Assembly: GCA_034521975.1 (NCBI GenBank)
Contig: JAXHLR010000009.1
Coordinates: 1 to 64,000 of the forward strand
Direction: 5' to 3'
DNA: 64,000 nt
Source of the DNA: Acidimicrobiales bacterium
Lineage (GTDB): Bacteria; Actinomycetota; Acidimicrobiia; Acidimicrobiales; SKKL01
Below, in pieces: positions 16,332 through 25,045 of the stretch. The position numbers and the translations under genes are program-made. Position 1 is the first letter of the stretch, and every line of letters starts with the position of its first letter. The notes under the pieces are model-generated. The model saw only the letters and a program-made list of their open reading frames with translations, did not search any database and had not been told where the DNA came from.

Positions 16332-17272
16332 CGTCGAGCGCTCCCGGGTGCCGCCGCGCCGGCGCAGGCCTGAAGCCACTCGATGACATCGGCTCGCAGC
16401 TCGGGGGGTTCGAGGACCTCCGCATGATCGAGGTACGACATCACGAGCGAACGAAACGCCGCCCGGTTGGTGACGGTCATCGCGACCACGACGGACCCGT
16501 CCTGGCGGTGCTCGATCACGTGCTCCGGGTCGAACTGGGCCATGGCGACCGGGGCGTGGCTGGGGTCGATGAGCAGTCTCGCCACACGGGGCGGCTCGTC
16601 TCCCAACTCCCACCGGTCCGGCAGGATCTCGGTGCTCCCCCGCTCGTCCTCGGGGATCTCGAAGGTCGTCGCGGGATCGATCTCGATCCCGCCCACGATC
16701 CGGTCGACCCGAAAGACTCGGATGGCGTCGCGGCCCTCGTCGTGACCGCGCACATACCAACGGCCGAACTGGAACCCCAACCGGTACGGGTGCACGACAC
16801 GATGCTGGTCGTGGTAGGTGAACCGCACGGGTGACCGGTTCGACACGGCATCGAAGATCGGGCCGAGGTTGGGGTCCGACGGCAACGACGCGGTCACCGC
16901 CGGCGAGCGATCGGTCGAGCCCCCGAGCTTCCAGAGCGCCTCGACGCCGGCGGGATCGTCGGCCCTGATCGTGGCGGCGGCGAGCTGAAGGGCGACCACC
17001 TCGTCGGGGTCGAGACCAGGGTCGGGCAGGTAGTAGCGGGAGCGAGCGATTCGGTAACCCTCGGCCGGTGGATCGGCTCCCGGGACCGGCACCAGCTCGA
17101 TGGGGATGCCGAGATCGCGCAGGTCGTCCTTGTCCCGCTCGAAGGCCCGACGGAACGCGGTGTCGCTGCCGGGATAGCCGGGCACCTTCTCGCGCACCTC
17201 GGCGGCGGTCAGGGGCCGTTCGGTGTGGAGCAGCACCGCGGTGAGGTTGAGCAGGCGCTCGAGCTTCTGCAC
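16328..17272 (-). CDS. pafB: WYL-domain transcriptional regulator PafB
   Basis: 314 residues with an N-terminal winged helix (MQKLERLLNLTAVLLHTERPLTA split over the first 25 residues), a WYL domain (HPYRLGFQFGRWYVRGHD) and a WCX domain. Its partner PafC follows with a 4-base overlap. In mycobacteria PafBC responds to single-stranded DNA and activates recA-type genes; the domain order here is the same. GTG start with a TAGGCT box 7 bases upstream, so pafBC has its own promoter within the cluster. Confidence 0.9.
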   Translation of the reverse strand: MQKLERLLNLTAVLLHTERPLTAAEVREKVPGYPGSDTAFRRAFERDKDDLRDLGIPIELVPVPGADPPAEGYRIARSRYYLPDPGLDPDEVVALQLAAATIRADDPAGVEALWKLGGSTDRSPAVTASLPSDPNLGPIFDAVSNRSPVRFTYHDQHRVVHPYRLGFQFGRWYVRGHDEGRDAIRVFRVDRIVGGIEIDPATTFEIPEDERGSTEILPDRWELGDEPPRVARLLIDPSHAPVAMAQFDPEHVIEHRQDGSVVVAMTVTNRAAFRSLVMSYLDHAEVLEPPELRADVIEWLQACAGAAAPGSARR

Positions 17273-17279
17273 GAAGGCG

Positions 17280-17285
17280 AGCCTA
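17280..17285 (-). promoter_or_regulatory. -10 box of probable leaderless promoter (pafBC)
   Basis: TAGGCT on the minus strand followed by 7 bases and the pafB GTG. Confidence 0.45.
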
Positions 17286-17314
17286 GCGATGCTGTCGGCC
17301 GGGGCGGAGCACGG

Positions 17315-18343
17315 TCAGTCCGGGTGGCAGCGCCGAGCGGCGACGAGCCCCGCAGCGGCGGCGGCGCTGAAGAAGAGCGGGTCGTCGGCGGGGCCGCGAC
17401 CCATGGTGGTGATCGAGAGCTGGAACCGGCCGAGCATCGCCTCGACATCGGGGACCGCGACCGGAACGACGACGTGTGGTTCGTAGTCCTCGACGGGAGG
17501 TGGAGCGGGCCATGGCAGCTGCACCGGGCCACTGACCAGGTCGAGCACGGTGGCGGTGTGGTGGCTGAGGCCCCGGTGCCGGTGCCGCTCGTCGCCGTCG
17601 GACATGCGGGGAGCGATCAACCCTGCTCCCCCGAGGGCGCGGACCTGGTCGAGGATGGCGGCGGCCTCGATGGCGGTGGTACCGAGGGTGCTGCCCGTAC
17701 CGACCACCCCCGGTCCCATGCCGACGATGATCACCTCGGCGCCGAGATGGTGCTTGGCGAGCGTGAGCGCCGACGGGACCGTGACCGCCTCCAGGTCGCC
17801 ACCGAAAGCGTGACCAGCGGTGATCGTGTGGTGCACGAGGCCGCGGGCGACGAGGTCGGCCACCAGATCGCTGAGCGCCAGCGGCAACGCCGCCCCGTCG
17901 GTCATCACGTAGGCCACCCGGGTCTCGGGCCGCTCGTCGCCGACCGCCGCGGCGACGACCCCGACCTGGCTGTGCAGGGAGCAGACGACGACCTGTGCCC
18001 CGTCGAGGCGGGTCGGCAGGGAGTCGCCGAGCTCCTCCTCGGCCGCGCCGGTGTCGGCCTGCAGGCTGGTGTAGCGCAGCTTCATGATGTGCCCGGGACC
18101 AGGTTCGGACCACTGCTCGCGCTCGAGGTTCCAGTGCACCACGTGCCAGCCACCGGTGCCGAGCCCGAGGTCGACCGCGGTCGTGTTGAGCACCACCCTG
18201 TCCCCGACCGCGACATCGCCGGTGAGCTGGGTGAGCACGTAGGCCCGCTCGGGGTCGTCGTCTCCCATCGTCACGGTGACCCGTTGCAGGCCCCGACGCT
18301 CGGCAAGGATCTCGACCACCCGCCCGGTGCGATAGGACGGCAT
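17315..18343 (-). CDS. DUF3866 family protein
   Basis: 342 residues. The start (YRTGRVVEILAERRGLQRV), VGDRVVLNTTAVDLGLGTGG and HIMKLRYTSLQ are characteristic of DUF3866, a family of unknown biochemical role. A glycine-rich MGPGVVGTGSTLG loop resembles a nucleotide- or phosphate-binding loop. The gene lies 4 bases after pafA and before pafB, a neighbourhood I recall from other actinobacteria, so a link to pupylation or the PafBC response is possible but unproved. Confidence 0.82.
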   Translation of the reverse strand: MPSYRTGRVVEILAERRGLQRVTVTMGDDDPERAYVLTQLTGDVAVGDRVVLNTTAVDLGLGTGGWHVVHWNLEREQWSEPGPGHIMKLRYTSLQADTGAAEEELGDSLPTRLDGAQVVVCSLHSQVGVVAAAVGDERPETRVAYVMTDGAALPLALSDLVADLVARGLVHHTITAGHAFGGDLEAVTVPSALTLAKHHLGAEVIIVGMGPGVVGTGSTLGTTAIEAAAILDQVRALGGAGLIAPRMSDGDERHRHRGLSHHTATVLDLVSGPVQLPWPAPPPVEDYEPHVVVPVAVPDVEAMLGRFQLSITTMGRGPADDPLFFSAAAAAGLVAARRCHPD

Positions 18344-18347
18344 CAGC

Positions 18348-19706
18348 TCACAGCGACGCGATGAGCTTCTCGACCCGCTCGTCGTGGGCCTTGAACGGGT
18401 CCTTGCACAGCACCGTGCGCTGGGCCTGGTCGTTGAGCTTCAGGTGGACCCAGTCGACGGTGTAGTCGCGCTTGCGCTCCTTGGCGCGACGGATGAACTC
18501 TCCCCGCAGGCGGGCCCTGGTGGTCTCGGGTGGATGCTCGACGGCGTGGTTGATCTCGGCGTCGGTGCAGGTGCGTTCGACCAGCCCGCGATCCTGCATC
18601 TTGTAGAACAGCCCCCGGCGGCGGTCGACGTCGTGGTACTGCAGATCGACCAGCGCGACCTGCGGATGGTTGAGCGGGAGGTCGTGGCGGGCTTGGTAGG
18701 CCTCGACGAGCTTGTGCTTGATGACCCAGTCGCACTCGCGATCGAGGCTGAACGGGTCGTGGGCCAGCCCGGTGAGGCAGTGCTCCCACATCTCGAGGGT
18801 CATCTTCTCCTCGGGCGACACGCCCCGCTTCTCTGCATAGCGCATCGCCCGTTCGAGGTACTCGCTCTGGATCTCGAGCGCGCTGGCCTCGCGTCCGTTG
18901 GCCAGACGCACCTTGCGGGTGCAGGTGAGGTCGTGGCTGATCTCGCGGATGGCCCGGATGGGGTTCTCGAGGGTCATGTCGCGCAACACGACTCCCGGGT
19001 CTTCGAGCATCCGCAGCAGCAACGATGCCGCCCCCACCTTGAGGAACGTGGCGTACTCGCTCATGTTGGAGTCGCCCACGATCACGTGGAGCCGACGGTA
19101 GATCTCGGCGTCGGCGTGGGGCTCGTCGCGGGTGTTGATGATCGGTCGGGAGCGGGTGGTGGCCGACGAGACCCCCTCCCAGATGTGCTCGGCCCGCTGG
19201 CTGATGCAGTAGGTGGCGCCCCGTGCCGTCTGCAGCACCTTGCCGGCACCGGCGTAGATCTGGCGGCTCACCAGGAACGGGATGAGCACCTCGGCGTAGT
19301 AGTTGAACTCGTCGCGCCGGGTGGTGAGGTAGTTCTCGTGGCAGCCGTAGGAGTTGCCGGCGGAGTCGGTGTTGTTCTTGAACAGGTAGATGTCGCCCCG
19401 GATGCCCTCTTCACGCAGACGCTGCTCGGCCTGGCCGAGCAGCTGCTCGAGGACCCGCTCACCGGCCTTGTCGTGGACGACCAGCTCGTGGACCGAGTCG
19501 CACTCGGGTGTGGCGTATTCGGGGTGTGACCCCACATCGAGATAGAGCCGTGCCCCGTTGGGCAGGAAGACGTTGGAGCTGCGGCCCCACGACACGACGC
19601 GGCGGAACAGGTAGCGGGCCACCTCGTCGGGGCTGAGGCGACGCTGACCCCGGAGCGTGCAGGTCACGCCGTACTCGTTCTCGAGACCGAAGATGCGTCG
19701 CTCCAT
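18348..19706 (-). CDS. pafA: Pup-protein ligase PafA
   Basis: 452 residues, exactly the length of the mycobacterial enzyme. Gln-synthetase-like fold with the [15 protein letters not shown] start containing metal-binding Glu, [27 protein letters not shown] and NTRDEPHAD motifs. It attaches deamidated Pup to lysines of target proteins using ATP. A TAGCTT box stands 7 bases before the ATG, giving pafA a promoter inside the prcA 3' region. The paralogue Dop is encoded upstream in the same cluster. Confidence 0.95.
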   Translation of the reverse strand: MERRIFGLENEYGVTCTLRGQRRLSPDEVARYLFRRVVSWGRSSNVFLPNGARLYLDVGSHPEYATPECDSVHELVVHDKAGERVLEQLLGQAEQRLREEGIRGDIYLFKNNTDSAGNSYGCHENYLTTRRDEFNYYAEVLIPFLVSRQIYAGAGKVLQTARGATYCISQRAEHIWEGVSSATTRSRPIINTRDEPHADAEIYRRLHVIVGDSNMSEYATFLKVGAASLLLRMLEDPGVVLRDMTLENPIRAIREISHDLTCTRKVRLANGREASALEIQSEYLERAMRYAEKRGVSPEEKMTLEMWEHCLTGLAHDPFSLDRECDWVIKHKLVEAYQARHDLPLNHPQVALVDLQYHDVDRRRGLFYKMQDRGLVERTCTDAEINHAVEHPPETTRARLRGEFIRRAKERKRDYTVDWVHLKLNDQAQRTVLCKDPFKAHDERVEKLIASL

Positions 19707-19713
19707 GAGCGTC

Positions 19714-19719
19714 AAGCTA
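19714..19719 (-). promoter_or_regulatory. -10 box of probable leaderless promoter (pafA)
   Basis: TAGCTT on the minus strand followed by 7 bases and the pafA ATG; it overlaps the prcA stop codon. Confidence 0.45.
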
Positions 19720-20463
19720 TCCCGGGGATTCGCCGTCGGCGTGGTCACCCTCGTGGGACGGCTGATCGGGCTGCTCGGGAGAGGACGCCTCGGGGACCAG
19801 CGACGCGAGCTCGTCGCCTTCGACTCGCCGGAAGGCCCGGTGCTCGGCCCGGCGGTCGAGGAGGGCCACCTCGAGCTCGTCCGCACCGAGCACGCGGTCG
19901 GGGCCCGACAGGGCCCGGCGAGCGACGTCGAGCGCCTCGCCGAGGTCGAACCCGGCGTGCCAAGCACCCTCGAGGCGGGTCAGGATCGTCTCGGCCTCAC
20001 CGCCGAGAACGGTCACACTGGACTCGTCGACCACGGTGCCGTCGTAGAGGATGCGGTACATGAGGTCGGCATCGGGGTCGGTGCCCACCTCGGCCACGAG
20101 GATCTCGACCTCCATGGGCTTCATCTCGTGGGTGAAGACCTGGCCGAGGATCTGGGCGTACTGGTTGGCGAGGCTGCGGGCGTCGACGTCCTCGCGGCTG
20201 TAGGCGTAGCCCTTGAGATCGGCGTGGCGGACCCCCGCGATGCGCAGCTGGTCGAACTCGTTGTACTTGCCGACCCCGGCGAAGGCGATGCGGTCGTGGA
20301 TCTCGCTGATCTTGCGCAGGCGCTGGGGATTCTCGGCACAGATCAAGATCCCGGGCTCGCACACCAGCGCGACCAGGCTCCGTCCCCTGGCGATGCCCTT
20401 GCGCGCGTAGTCGGCCCGGTCCTTCATCACCTGTTCGGGCGCGACGTAGAACGGCATGCTCAT
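19717..20463 (-). CDS. prcA: Proteasome subunit alpha PrcA
   Basis: 248 residues, the normal length. The N-terminus [20 protein letters not shown] matches the gate-forming segment of actinobacterial alpha subunits, followed by [40 protein letters not shown] and GYAYSREDV. Alpha rings form the outer gates of the 20S particle. The ATG at 20463 has AGGTGG about 8 bases upstream; a second ATG two codons in is possible. It lies 40 bases after prcB. Confidence 0.94.
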   Translation of the reverse strand: MSMPFYVAPEQVMKDRADYARKGIARGRSLVALVCEPGILICAENPQRLRKISEIHDRIAFAGVGKYNEFDQLRIAGVRHADLKGYAYSREDVDARSLANQYAQILGQVFTHEMKPMEVEILVAEVGTDPDADLMYRILYDGTVVDESSVTVLGGEAETILTRLEGAWHAGFDLGEALDVARRALSGPDRVLGADELEVALLDRRAEHRAFRRVEGDELASLVPEASSPEQPDQPSHEGDHADGESPG

Positions 20464-20503
20464 GGTGCGACCACCTGCCGCTGGAGCGTCTGTGGAGTCG
20501 GGT

Positions 20504-21325
20504 TCATGAGGAGCCTCCTTCGGTTCCGCCCTCGGCTCCGGGCAAGGTGAGGTCGGCGATGAGCGACCGGAAGCGGTCGGACACCTCGTCGTTGCCCACT
20601 CGACCGAACCCGTCGTCGGTGATGGTGGCCACGGTGGGGAAGATGCCCCGCACCAGATCGGGGCCACCGGTCGCCGAGTCCTCGTCGGCGGCCTGGAACA
20701 GCGCCGAGATGGCGAGGTCGATGGCGTCCTCCCGCGACAATCCGTCGCGCCAACCGAGCTTGATCACCGTGCTGGCGTGCAGCGATCCCGATCCGGTGGT
20801 GGCGTGGTTCTGCTCCTCGTAGCGACCGCCGGTGACGTCGTACTGGAACAGTCGGCCGGTGGCGCGCCTCACGTCGTAGCCGGCGAACAGCGGGATCACC
20901 GCCAGACCCTGCATCGCAGCCGGTAGGTGGTTGCGGACCATCTGGGCGAGCTGGTTGGCCTTGCCCTCGAGGCTGAGGGCGTTGCCCTCGACCTTCTCGT
21001 AGTGCTCGAGCTGCAGCTGGAAGAGCTTGACCATCTCGACCGCGGGTCCGGCTGCGCCCGCGATGGCGACGCCCGAGTGACGATCGGCGGGGAACACCTT
21101 CTCGATGGTGCGGTGCGAGATCAGGTTGCCGGCGGTGGCCCGCCGGTCGCCGGCCATGACCGCGCCGTCGCCGTAGCGGATGGCGACCACCGTGGTGCCG
21201 TGGGTGATCGACATCGACGGGTCGAGCGAGCTGGTGAGCGGCGGCGGGACGTGGCCGGTCTGTTGGAGCAGCCCGGTGAAGCTCGGGCCAGGGTCGTGTC
21301 CGGGATCGAAGCGCGGAAGGTTCAC
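20504..21325 (-). CDS. prcB: Proteasome subunit beta PrcB
   Basis: 273 residues including a 43-residue propeptide. Cleavage in HGTTVVAIRYGDG would expose Thr44 as the catalytic N-terminal nucleophile; the GDRRATAGNLIS and Lys-containing EKVFPAD segments fit the active site. Beta rings carry the proteolytic sites of the 20S proteasome. GTG start with a TAGCCT box 7 bases upstream and 17 bases after pup. Confidence 0.95.
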   Translation of the reverse strand: MNLPRFDPGHDPGPSFTGLLQQTGHVPPPLTSSLDPSMSITHGTTVVAIRYGDGAVMAGDRRATAGNLISHRTIEKVFPADRHSGVAIAGAAGPAVEMVKLFQLQLEHYEKVEGNALSLEGKANQLAQMVRNHLPAAMQGLAVIPLFAGYDVRRATGRLFQYDVTGGRYEEQNHATTGSGSLHASTVIKLGWRDGLSREDAIDLAISALFQAADEDSATGGPDLVRGIFPTVATITDDGFGRVGNDEVSDRFRSLIADLTLPGAEGGTEGGSS

Positions 21326-21332
21326 GCCCGGC

Positions 21333-21338
21333 AGGCTA
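21333..21338 (-). promoter_or_regulatory. -10 box of probable leaderless promoter (prcB)
   Basis: TAGCCT on the minus strand followed by 7 bases and the prcB GTG, suggesting that proteasome subunits can be transcribed separately from dop-pup. Confidence 0.4.
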
Positions 21339-21342
21339 CCGG

Positions 21343-21537
21343 CTACTGGCCGCCCTTCTGGATGTAGGACTTCACGAAGTCCTCGGCGTTGGACTCGAGC
21401 ACCTCGTCGATCTCGTCGAGCAGGTCGTCGAGCTCGGCCTTGATCTTCTCCCCGGACTCCGACGTGGCCGGCGCGTCCTCGACCTCTTGCTCCTCGCGGG
21501 CCGGAGCCGGTTTACGGATGTGTTCGCGTTCTGCCAT
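21343..21537 (-). CDS. pup: Prokaryotic ubiquitin-like protein Pup
   Basis: 64 residues, disordered and acidic, ending in GGQ (62-64). The C-terminal Gln must be deamidated by Dop before PafA can ligate Pup to lysines. The helical KIKAELDDLLDEIDEVLESN region (31-50) is the coiled-coil segment that binds the Mpa ATPase. Pup lies 9 bases after dop and 17 bases before prcB. Confidence 0.96.
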   Translation of the reverse strand: MAEREHIRKPAPAREEQEVEDAPATSESGEKIKAELDDLLDEIDEVLESNAEDFVKSYIQKGGQ

Positions 21538-21546
21538 GTCGCACCT

Positions 21547-23058
21547 TCACATTCCCAGTTGCTCCAGCAGTTCAGCCGGAGTCGAGCAACTCTCCAACAC
21601 GCTACCCACGTGAGCCCGCGTTCCACGTGACGGTTCCATCATCGGCACCCGACGCAAGGGATCCTCGCCCACGTCGAAGACGATGGAGTCCCAGTTGGCG
21701 GCGACGATCGCCTCCGGCCACCGCTTGAGGCACATGCCCCGGAAGTAGGCCCGCGTGTCGTCGGGCGGTTCGTCGATGGCGCTGATCGCGTCGTCGTCGG
21801 AGACGAGGCGTTCGAGCCCCACGCGGTCGGCGAGGGACCGCTCGGCCCTGAGGTCGTGGTACTGGAGGTCGAGCGCCGCCAGGCGGGGATCGCCCCACTC
21901 GGTGCCGTCACGCTCGCGATAGCGCTCCATGAGACGCAGCTTGGCCGGCCAGTCCAGCCGGTCGGCGAGGCGCATCGGATCGGCCTCGAGGTCGGTGAGG
22001 ACCTCCTCCCATCGGGTCAGGACCTCCTTGCCGACCTCCTCGCCCACGCACTCGAGACCTCGCTGCGCCGCGTAGGTCTGCGCAGCCTCGAGGAACGACC
22101 ACTGGACCTCCAGCGCCGTGATACGGGTGCCGTCAGCGAGGAGGTGCGCGGCCCGGAGCGACCGGTCGTAGGAGATCTGGCGCAGCGTGGAGACCGGCGT
22201 AGCGAACCGCAGGTCGGCGGTGAGGGCGTCGTCTTCGATCATGGCCAGCACGATCGCGGTCGTGCCCACCTTCAGGAACGTGGCGAGCTGGGACATGTTG
22301 GCGTCGCCGATGATCACGTGCAGCCGGCGATACTTCTGCGCATCGGCGTGGGGTTCGTCGCGGGTGTTGACGATGGGTCGCTTGAGGGTGGTCTCGAGCC
22401 CGACCTCCTCTTCGAAGAAGTCGGCGCGCTGACTGATCTGGAAGGGCACGTCGTCGATCGAGACGCCCTGCGCCTCGGAGCCGACCTTGCCGGCGCCGGC
22501 GAAGATCTGGCGGGTGAGGAAGTGGGGCGTGATGCTGGAGACGATGCGACCGAAGGGCACGGTGCGGTCCATGAGGTAGTTCTCGTGGCATCCGTAGGAG
22601 TTGCCCTTGCCGTCGGAGTTGTTCTTGTAGACCACGATCTCCTGGCCGGGCGGAAGGATCTCCGACGCCGCCTGCATCGACCGACGCAGGATCAGCTCGG
22701 CTGCCCGGTCGAAGCGCACGACCGAGCGGGCGTCGCCGCACTCGGGGGTCGACAGCTCGGGGTGGGCATGGTCGACGTAGTAGCGGGCGCCGTTGGTGAG
22801 CACGGCGTTGACCAGATGGGTCTCGACCTCGGGGGCCATGGCTCCCTCGGCCTGCACGAAGCCGCGGGCGTCCTTTTCGGGGGTCTCGTTCTCGAAGTCC
22901 CAGCCGACGCGACCCGCCCGAGCCGGCCGGTCCCGCTGGGTGGCTGCCAGATAGGCGTTGATGAGCATGGACGAGGCCGCGATGGGGTTCGAGTCGTCGC
23001 TGCCCCGCAGGACGATGCCGTACTCGGTCTCGATGCCGACGATCTTGCGGGTGGCCAC
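21547..23058 (-). CDS. dop: Pup deamidase/depupylase Dop
   Basis: 503 residues. Shares with PafA the KIVGIETEYGIVLRG start, [29 protein letters not shown] and NTRDEPHAD motifs, and has the longer Dop-type loop near residue 40-80. It converts the Pup C-terminal Gln to Glu and removes Pup from substrates. A GTG start with TAGGGT ending 6 bases before it. In most genomes mpa lies immediately upstream; here a cassette separates them. Confidence 0.95.
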   Translation of the reverse strand: MATRKIVGIETEYGIVLRGSDDSNPIAASSMLINAYLAATQRDRPARAGRVGWDFENETPEKDARGFVQAEGAMAPEVETHLVNAVLTNGARYYVDHAHPELSTPECGDARSVVRFDRAAELILRRSMQAASEILPPGQEIVVYKNNSDGKGNSYGCHENYLMDRTVPFGRIVSSITPHFLTRQIFAGAGKVGSEAQGVSIDDVPFQISQRADFFEEEVGLETTLKRPIVNTRDEPHADAQKYRRLHVIIGDANMSQLATFLKVGTTAIVLAMIEDDALTADLRFATPVSTLRQISYDRSLRAAHLLADGTRITALEVQWSFLEAAQTYAAQRGLECVGEEVGKEVLTRWEEVLTDLEADPMRLADRLDWPAKLRLMERYRERDGTEWGDPRLAALDLQYHDLRAERSLADRVGLERLVSDDDAISAIDEPPDDTRAYFRGMCLKRWPEAIVAANWDSIVFDVGEDPLRRVPMMEPSRGTRAHVGSVLESCSTPAELLEQLGM

Positions 23059-23064
23059 ACATCG

Positions 23065-23070
23065 ACCCTA
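23065..23070 (-). promoter_or_regulatory. -10 box of probable leaderless promoter (dop operon)
   Basis: TAGGGT on the minus strand, 6 bases before the dop GTG. The rest of the 169-base gap holds a repeated CGATCGCGG (23084-23092 and 23100-23108) and a TACGCT box at 23158-23163 on the plus strand for the hydrolase gene. Confidence 0.45.
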
Positions 23071-23227
23071 CTGCTGCACGCGTCGATCGCGGGCGTCGCC
23101 GATCGCGGTGGGGCGGCGGGCCGGATGGCTCGTCACCAGCCCCCGAGGCCGTGACGCTACGCTGACCGGGCGGGAAGACAACGCCCATGCGGTGGCGACG
23201 CCGGGGCGTGCAACTGGGGGGAGAACC

Positions 23228-24025
23228 ATGGAGATCATCGACGAGATCTGCGAGCAGGGCGTGGTCGAGCGGCGCTTCGACCTGGCCGTCGAGGGCGAGT
23301 GCGTGCCCGGCCTCTGGTGGTTGCCCGAGGGGGCGAGCGGACCCCGGCCGACGGTGCTCATCGGGCACGGGGGCACACAGCACAAGCGGGTACCGAACGT
23401 GTTGTCGCTGGGCCGCCGGCTCGTGCGCCATCTCGGCTACGCCGCGGTGGCGATCGATGCGCCCGACCACGGCGACCGGATCACCGACCCCGAGGCGGCG
23501 CGAACGGCCCAGCGGAACCTGCAGCGGCGCATCGCCGCCGGTCGGCGCTCGGACGAACCGGCGCCCATGGCCTCGGACCCCGATGCGGCCAGGGCCTGGC
23601 AGGAGCGAACGACCACGGGCGTCGCCGAGTGGAAGGCGGCGCTCGACGAGATGGTGAAGCAGCCCGAGGTCGGCGATGGCCCCTTCGGGTACTGGGGCGT
23701 GTCCATGGGTACCGCCATCGGCTTGCCCTTCGTCGCCTCCGAGCCGCGGATCTCTGCTGCGGTGCTCGGGCTCGCCGGTCTCGGCAACCGCCCCGGGGCC
23801 GACGCGTTCGAACAGGCAGCGCGAAGCCTGACGGTGCCGATCCTGTTTCTCTTCCAGTCCGACGACGAGCTGATGACCCGCGAGTCGGGACTGGCGCTGT
23901 GGGATGCCATCGGCTCGGAGGACAAGACGATGCACCTGAACCCCGGTGGTCACGTCGACATCCCGCTGTTCGAGCGTGACGCGGCCGAGGAGTTCTACCG
24001 CCGCCATCTCGGGGTGCCCACCTGA
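23228..24025 (+). CDS. Alpha/beta hydrolase, dienelactone-hydrolase-like
   Basis: 265 residues. The nucleophile elbow GVSMGTA, an oxyanion segment VLIGHGGTQHKR, a DAPDHGDR segment, and a late FLFQSDDE Asp plus PGGHVDIP His give a complete Ser-Asp-His set. The broad DLH/prolyl-oligopeptidase-like hydrolase group fits; the substrate is unknown. ATG with GGGGGAG about 6 bases upstream. It is alone on the plus strand at the edge of the cassette between dop and the queuosine-type genes, so it may or may not belong functionally to that cassette. Confidence 0.83.
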   Translation: MEIIDEICEQGVVERRFDLAVEGECVPGLWWLPEGASGPRPTVLIGHGGTQHKRVPNVLSLGRRLVRHLGYAAVAIDAPDHGDRITDPEAARTAQRNLQRRIAAGRRSDEPAPMASDPDAARAWQERTTTGVAEWKAALDEMVKQPEVGDGPFGYWGVSMGTAIGLPFVASEPRISAAVLGLAGLGNRPGADAFEQAARSLTVPILFLFQSDDELMTRESGLALWDAIGSEDKTMHLNPGGHVDIPLFERDAAEEFYRRHLGVPT

Positions 24026-24047
24026 GCACACCTCGCTCAGCCAGCCC

Positions 24048-24410
24048 TCAGATTTCGGGGCCTCGATAGGCGCAGCCGGAGGTGCAGGTCTCGCTGATCG
24101 AGACCTGGAACAGGCCAGGAAGCACCGAGACGAGGCGGTTCCAGATCCAGATGGCCAGCATCTCGCTGGTCGGGTTCTCCAGGCCGTCGATCTCGTTGAG
24201 ATAGCGGTGGTCGAGCTGATCGCGCAGTGGGGCAAAGGCCTCGCCGAGGTCGGCGAAGTCGGTGACCCAGCCTCGGTGCTCCTCGACGGACCCCTCGACG
24301 TGGATCCGAGCCCGATAGGAGTGCCCGTGCAGGCGGGCGCACTTGTGGCCTTCGGGCACGTTGGGAAGCCGGTGGGCCGCCTCGAAGGTGAACTCCTTGT
24401 AGATCTCCAT
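24048..24410 (-). CDS. queD: 6-carboxy-5,6,7,8-tetrahydropterin synthase QueD
   Basis: 120 residues, typical of the family. Zinc ligands His13 (FEAAHRLP), His28 and His30 (LHGHSY) and the catalytic Cys24 are present, with [11 protein letters not shown] carrying the Asp-His of the active site. It converts dihydroneopterin triphosphate to carboxytetrahydropterin, the first dedicated step toward preQ0. Its ATG shares one base with the queE stop (TGATG), so the two are coupled. The C-terminal [12 protein letters not shown] supplies the conserved Glu. Confidence 0.92.
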   Translation of the reverse strand: MEIYKEFTFEAAHRLPNVPEGHKCARLHGHSYRARIHVEGSVEEHRGWVTDFADLGEAFAPLRDQLDHRYLNEIDGLENPTSEMLAIWIWNRLVSVLPGLFQVSISETCTSGCAYRGPEI

Positions 24411-25045
24411 CACTGGATCCCGAGGTATTTGTGGGTCTGGATGGTGAGCCTCCAATGCGGATGGGCGAGGCAGTACTCGACCGCCCGCTTCGTGTTGAGG
24501 TCCCGGTCGGGGCCGTCCATGGGTGACAGCAGTCGGTGGGCCGCCGGGAGGTGCTCGACCGATTTGGGCATGAGTCCGGGCTGGGGGAACACCAACTTGA
24601 GCTCGTCGATGCGGTCGACGACCAGCTCGGTGCTCGCCTTGGGGCTGACGCACACCCAGTCGACACCGGCGGGCACCGGCCGGGTGCCGTTGGTCTCGAT
24701 GGCGACCCGGAAACCCCGGTCGTGGAACGCCGACACGGCGGCGTCGTCGAGCTGAAGGGTCGGCTCTCCTCCGGTGCAGACGACGAACCGCTCCCTGGGG
24801 CCCGAGGCCCCCCACTCTTTGGCGACCGCGTCGGCGAGCGCGTCGGCGTCGGTGAATCGGCCGCCACCGGGACCGTCGGTCCCGACGAAGTCGGTGTCAC
24901 AGAAGCGGCAGATCGCGTTCGCCCGGTGCTCCTCCCGCCCCGACCACAGGTTGCAGCCGCTGAACCGGCAGAACACCGCCGGCGTGCCGCTGTTGACCCC
25001 TTCACCCTGCAGCGTGTGGAAGATCTCCTTGACCAGGTAGCTCAT
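24410..25045 (-). CDS. queE: 7-carboxy-7-deazaguanine synthase QueE
   Basis: 211 residues. Radical SAM enzyme with the C-x14-C-x2-C cluster motif (Cys31, Cys46, Cys49), the long-loop variant with [11 protein letters not shown], plus GGEPTLQ and ETNGTRPVP. It rearranges carboxytetrahydropterin to carboxydeazaguanine. Its ATG overlaps the stop of the upstream JmjC gene by 4 bases (ATGA), which physically ties 7-deazaguanine synthesis to the oxygenase genes. Confidence 0.92.
   Translation of the reverse strand: MSYLVKEIFHTLQGEGVNSGTPAVFCRFSGCNLWSGREEHRANAICRFCDTDFVGTDGPGGGRFTDADALADAVAKEWGASGPRERFVVCTGGEPTLQLDDAAVSAFHDRGFRVAIETNGTRPVPAGVDWVCVSPKASTELVVDRIDELKLVFPQPGLMPKSVEHLPAAHRLLSPMDGPDRDLNTKRAVEYCLAHPHWRLTIQTHKYLGIQ

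Noticed and set aside
18348-23058. Dop and PafA as a recent duplication
   Set aside because: They are ancient paralogues present together in all Pup-containing actinobacteria and differ along their length.
22133-24235. A 700-codon open frame on the minus strand
   Set aside because: Spans part of dop in another frame and the antisense of the hydrolase; Arg/Pro/Gly-rich, no motifs.
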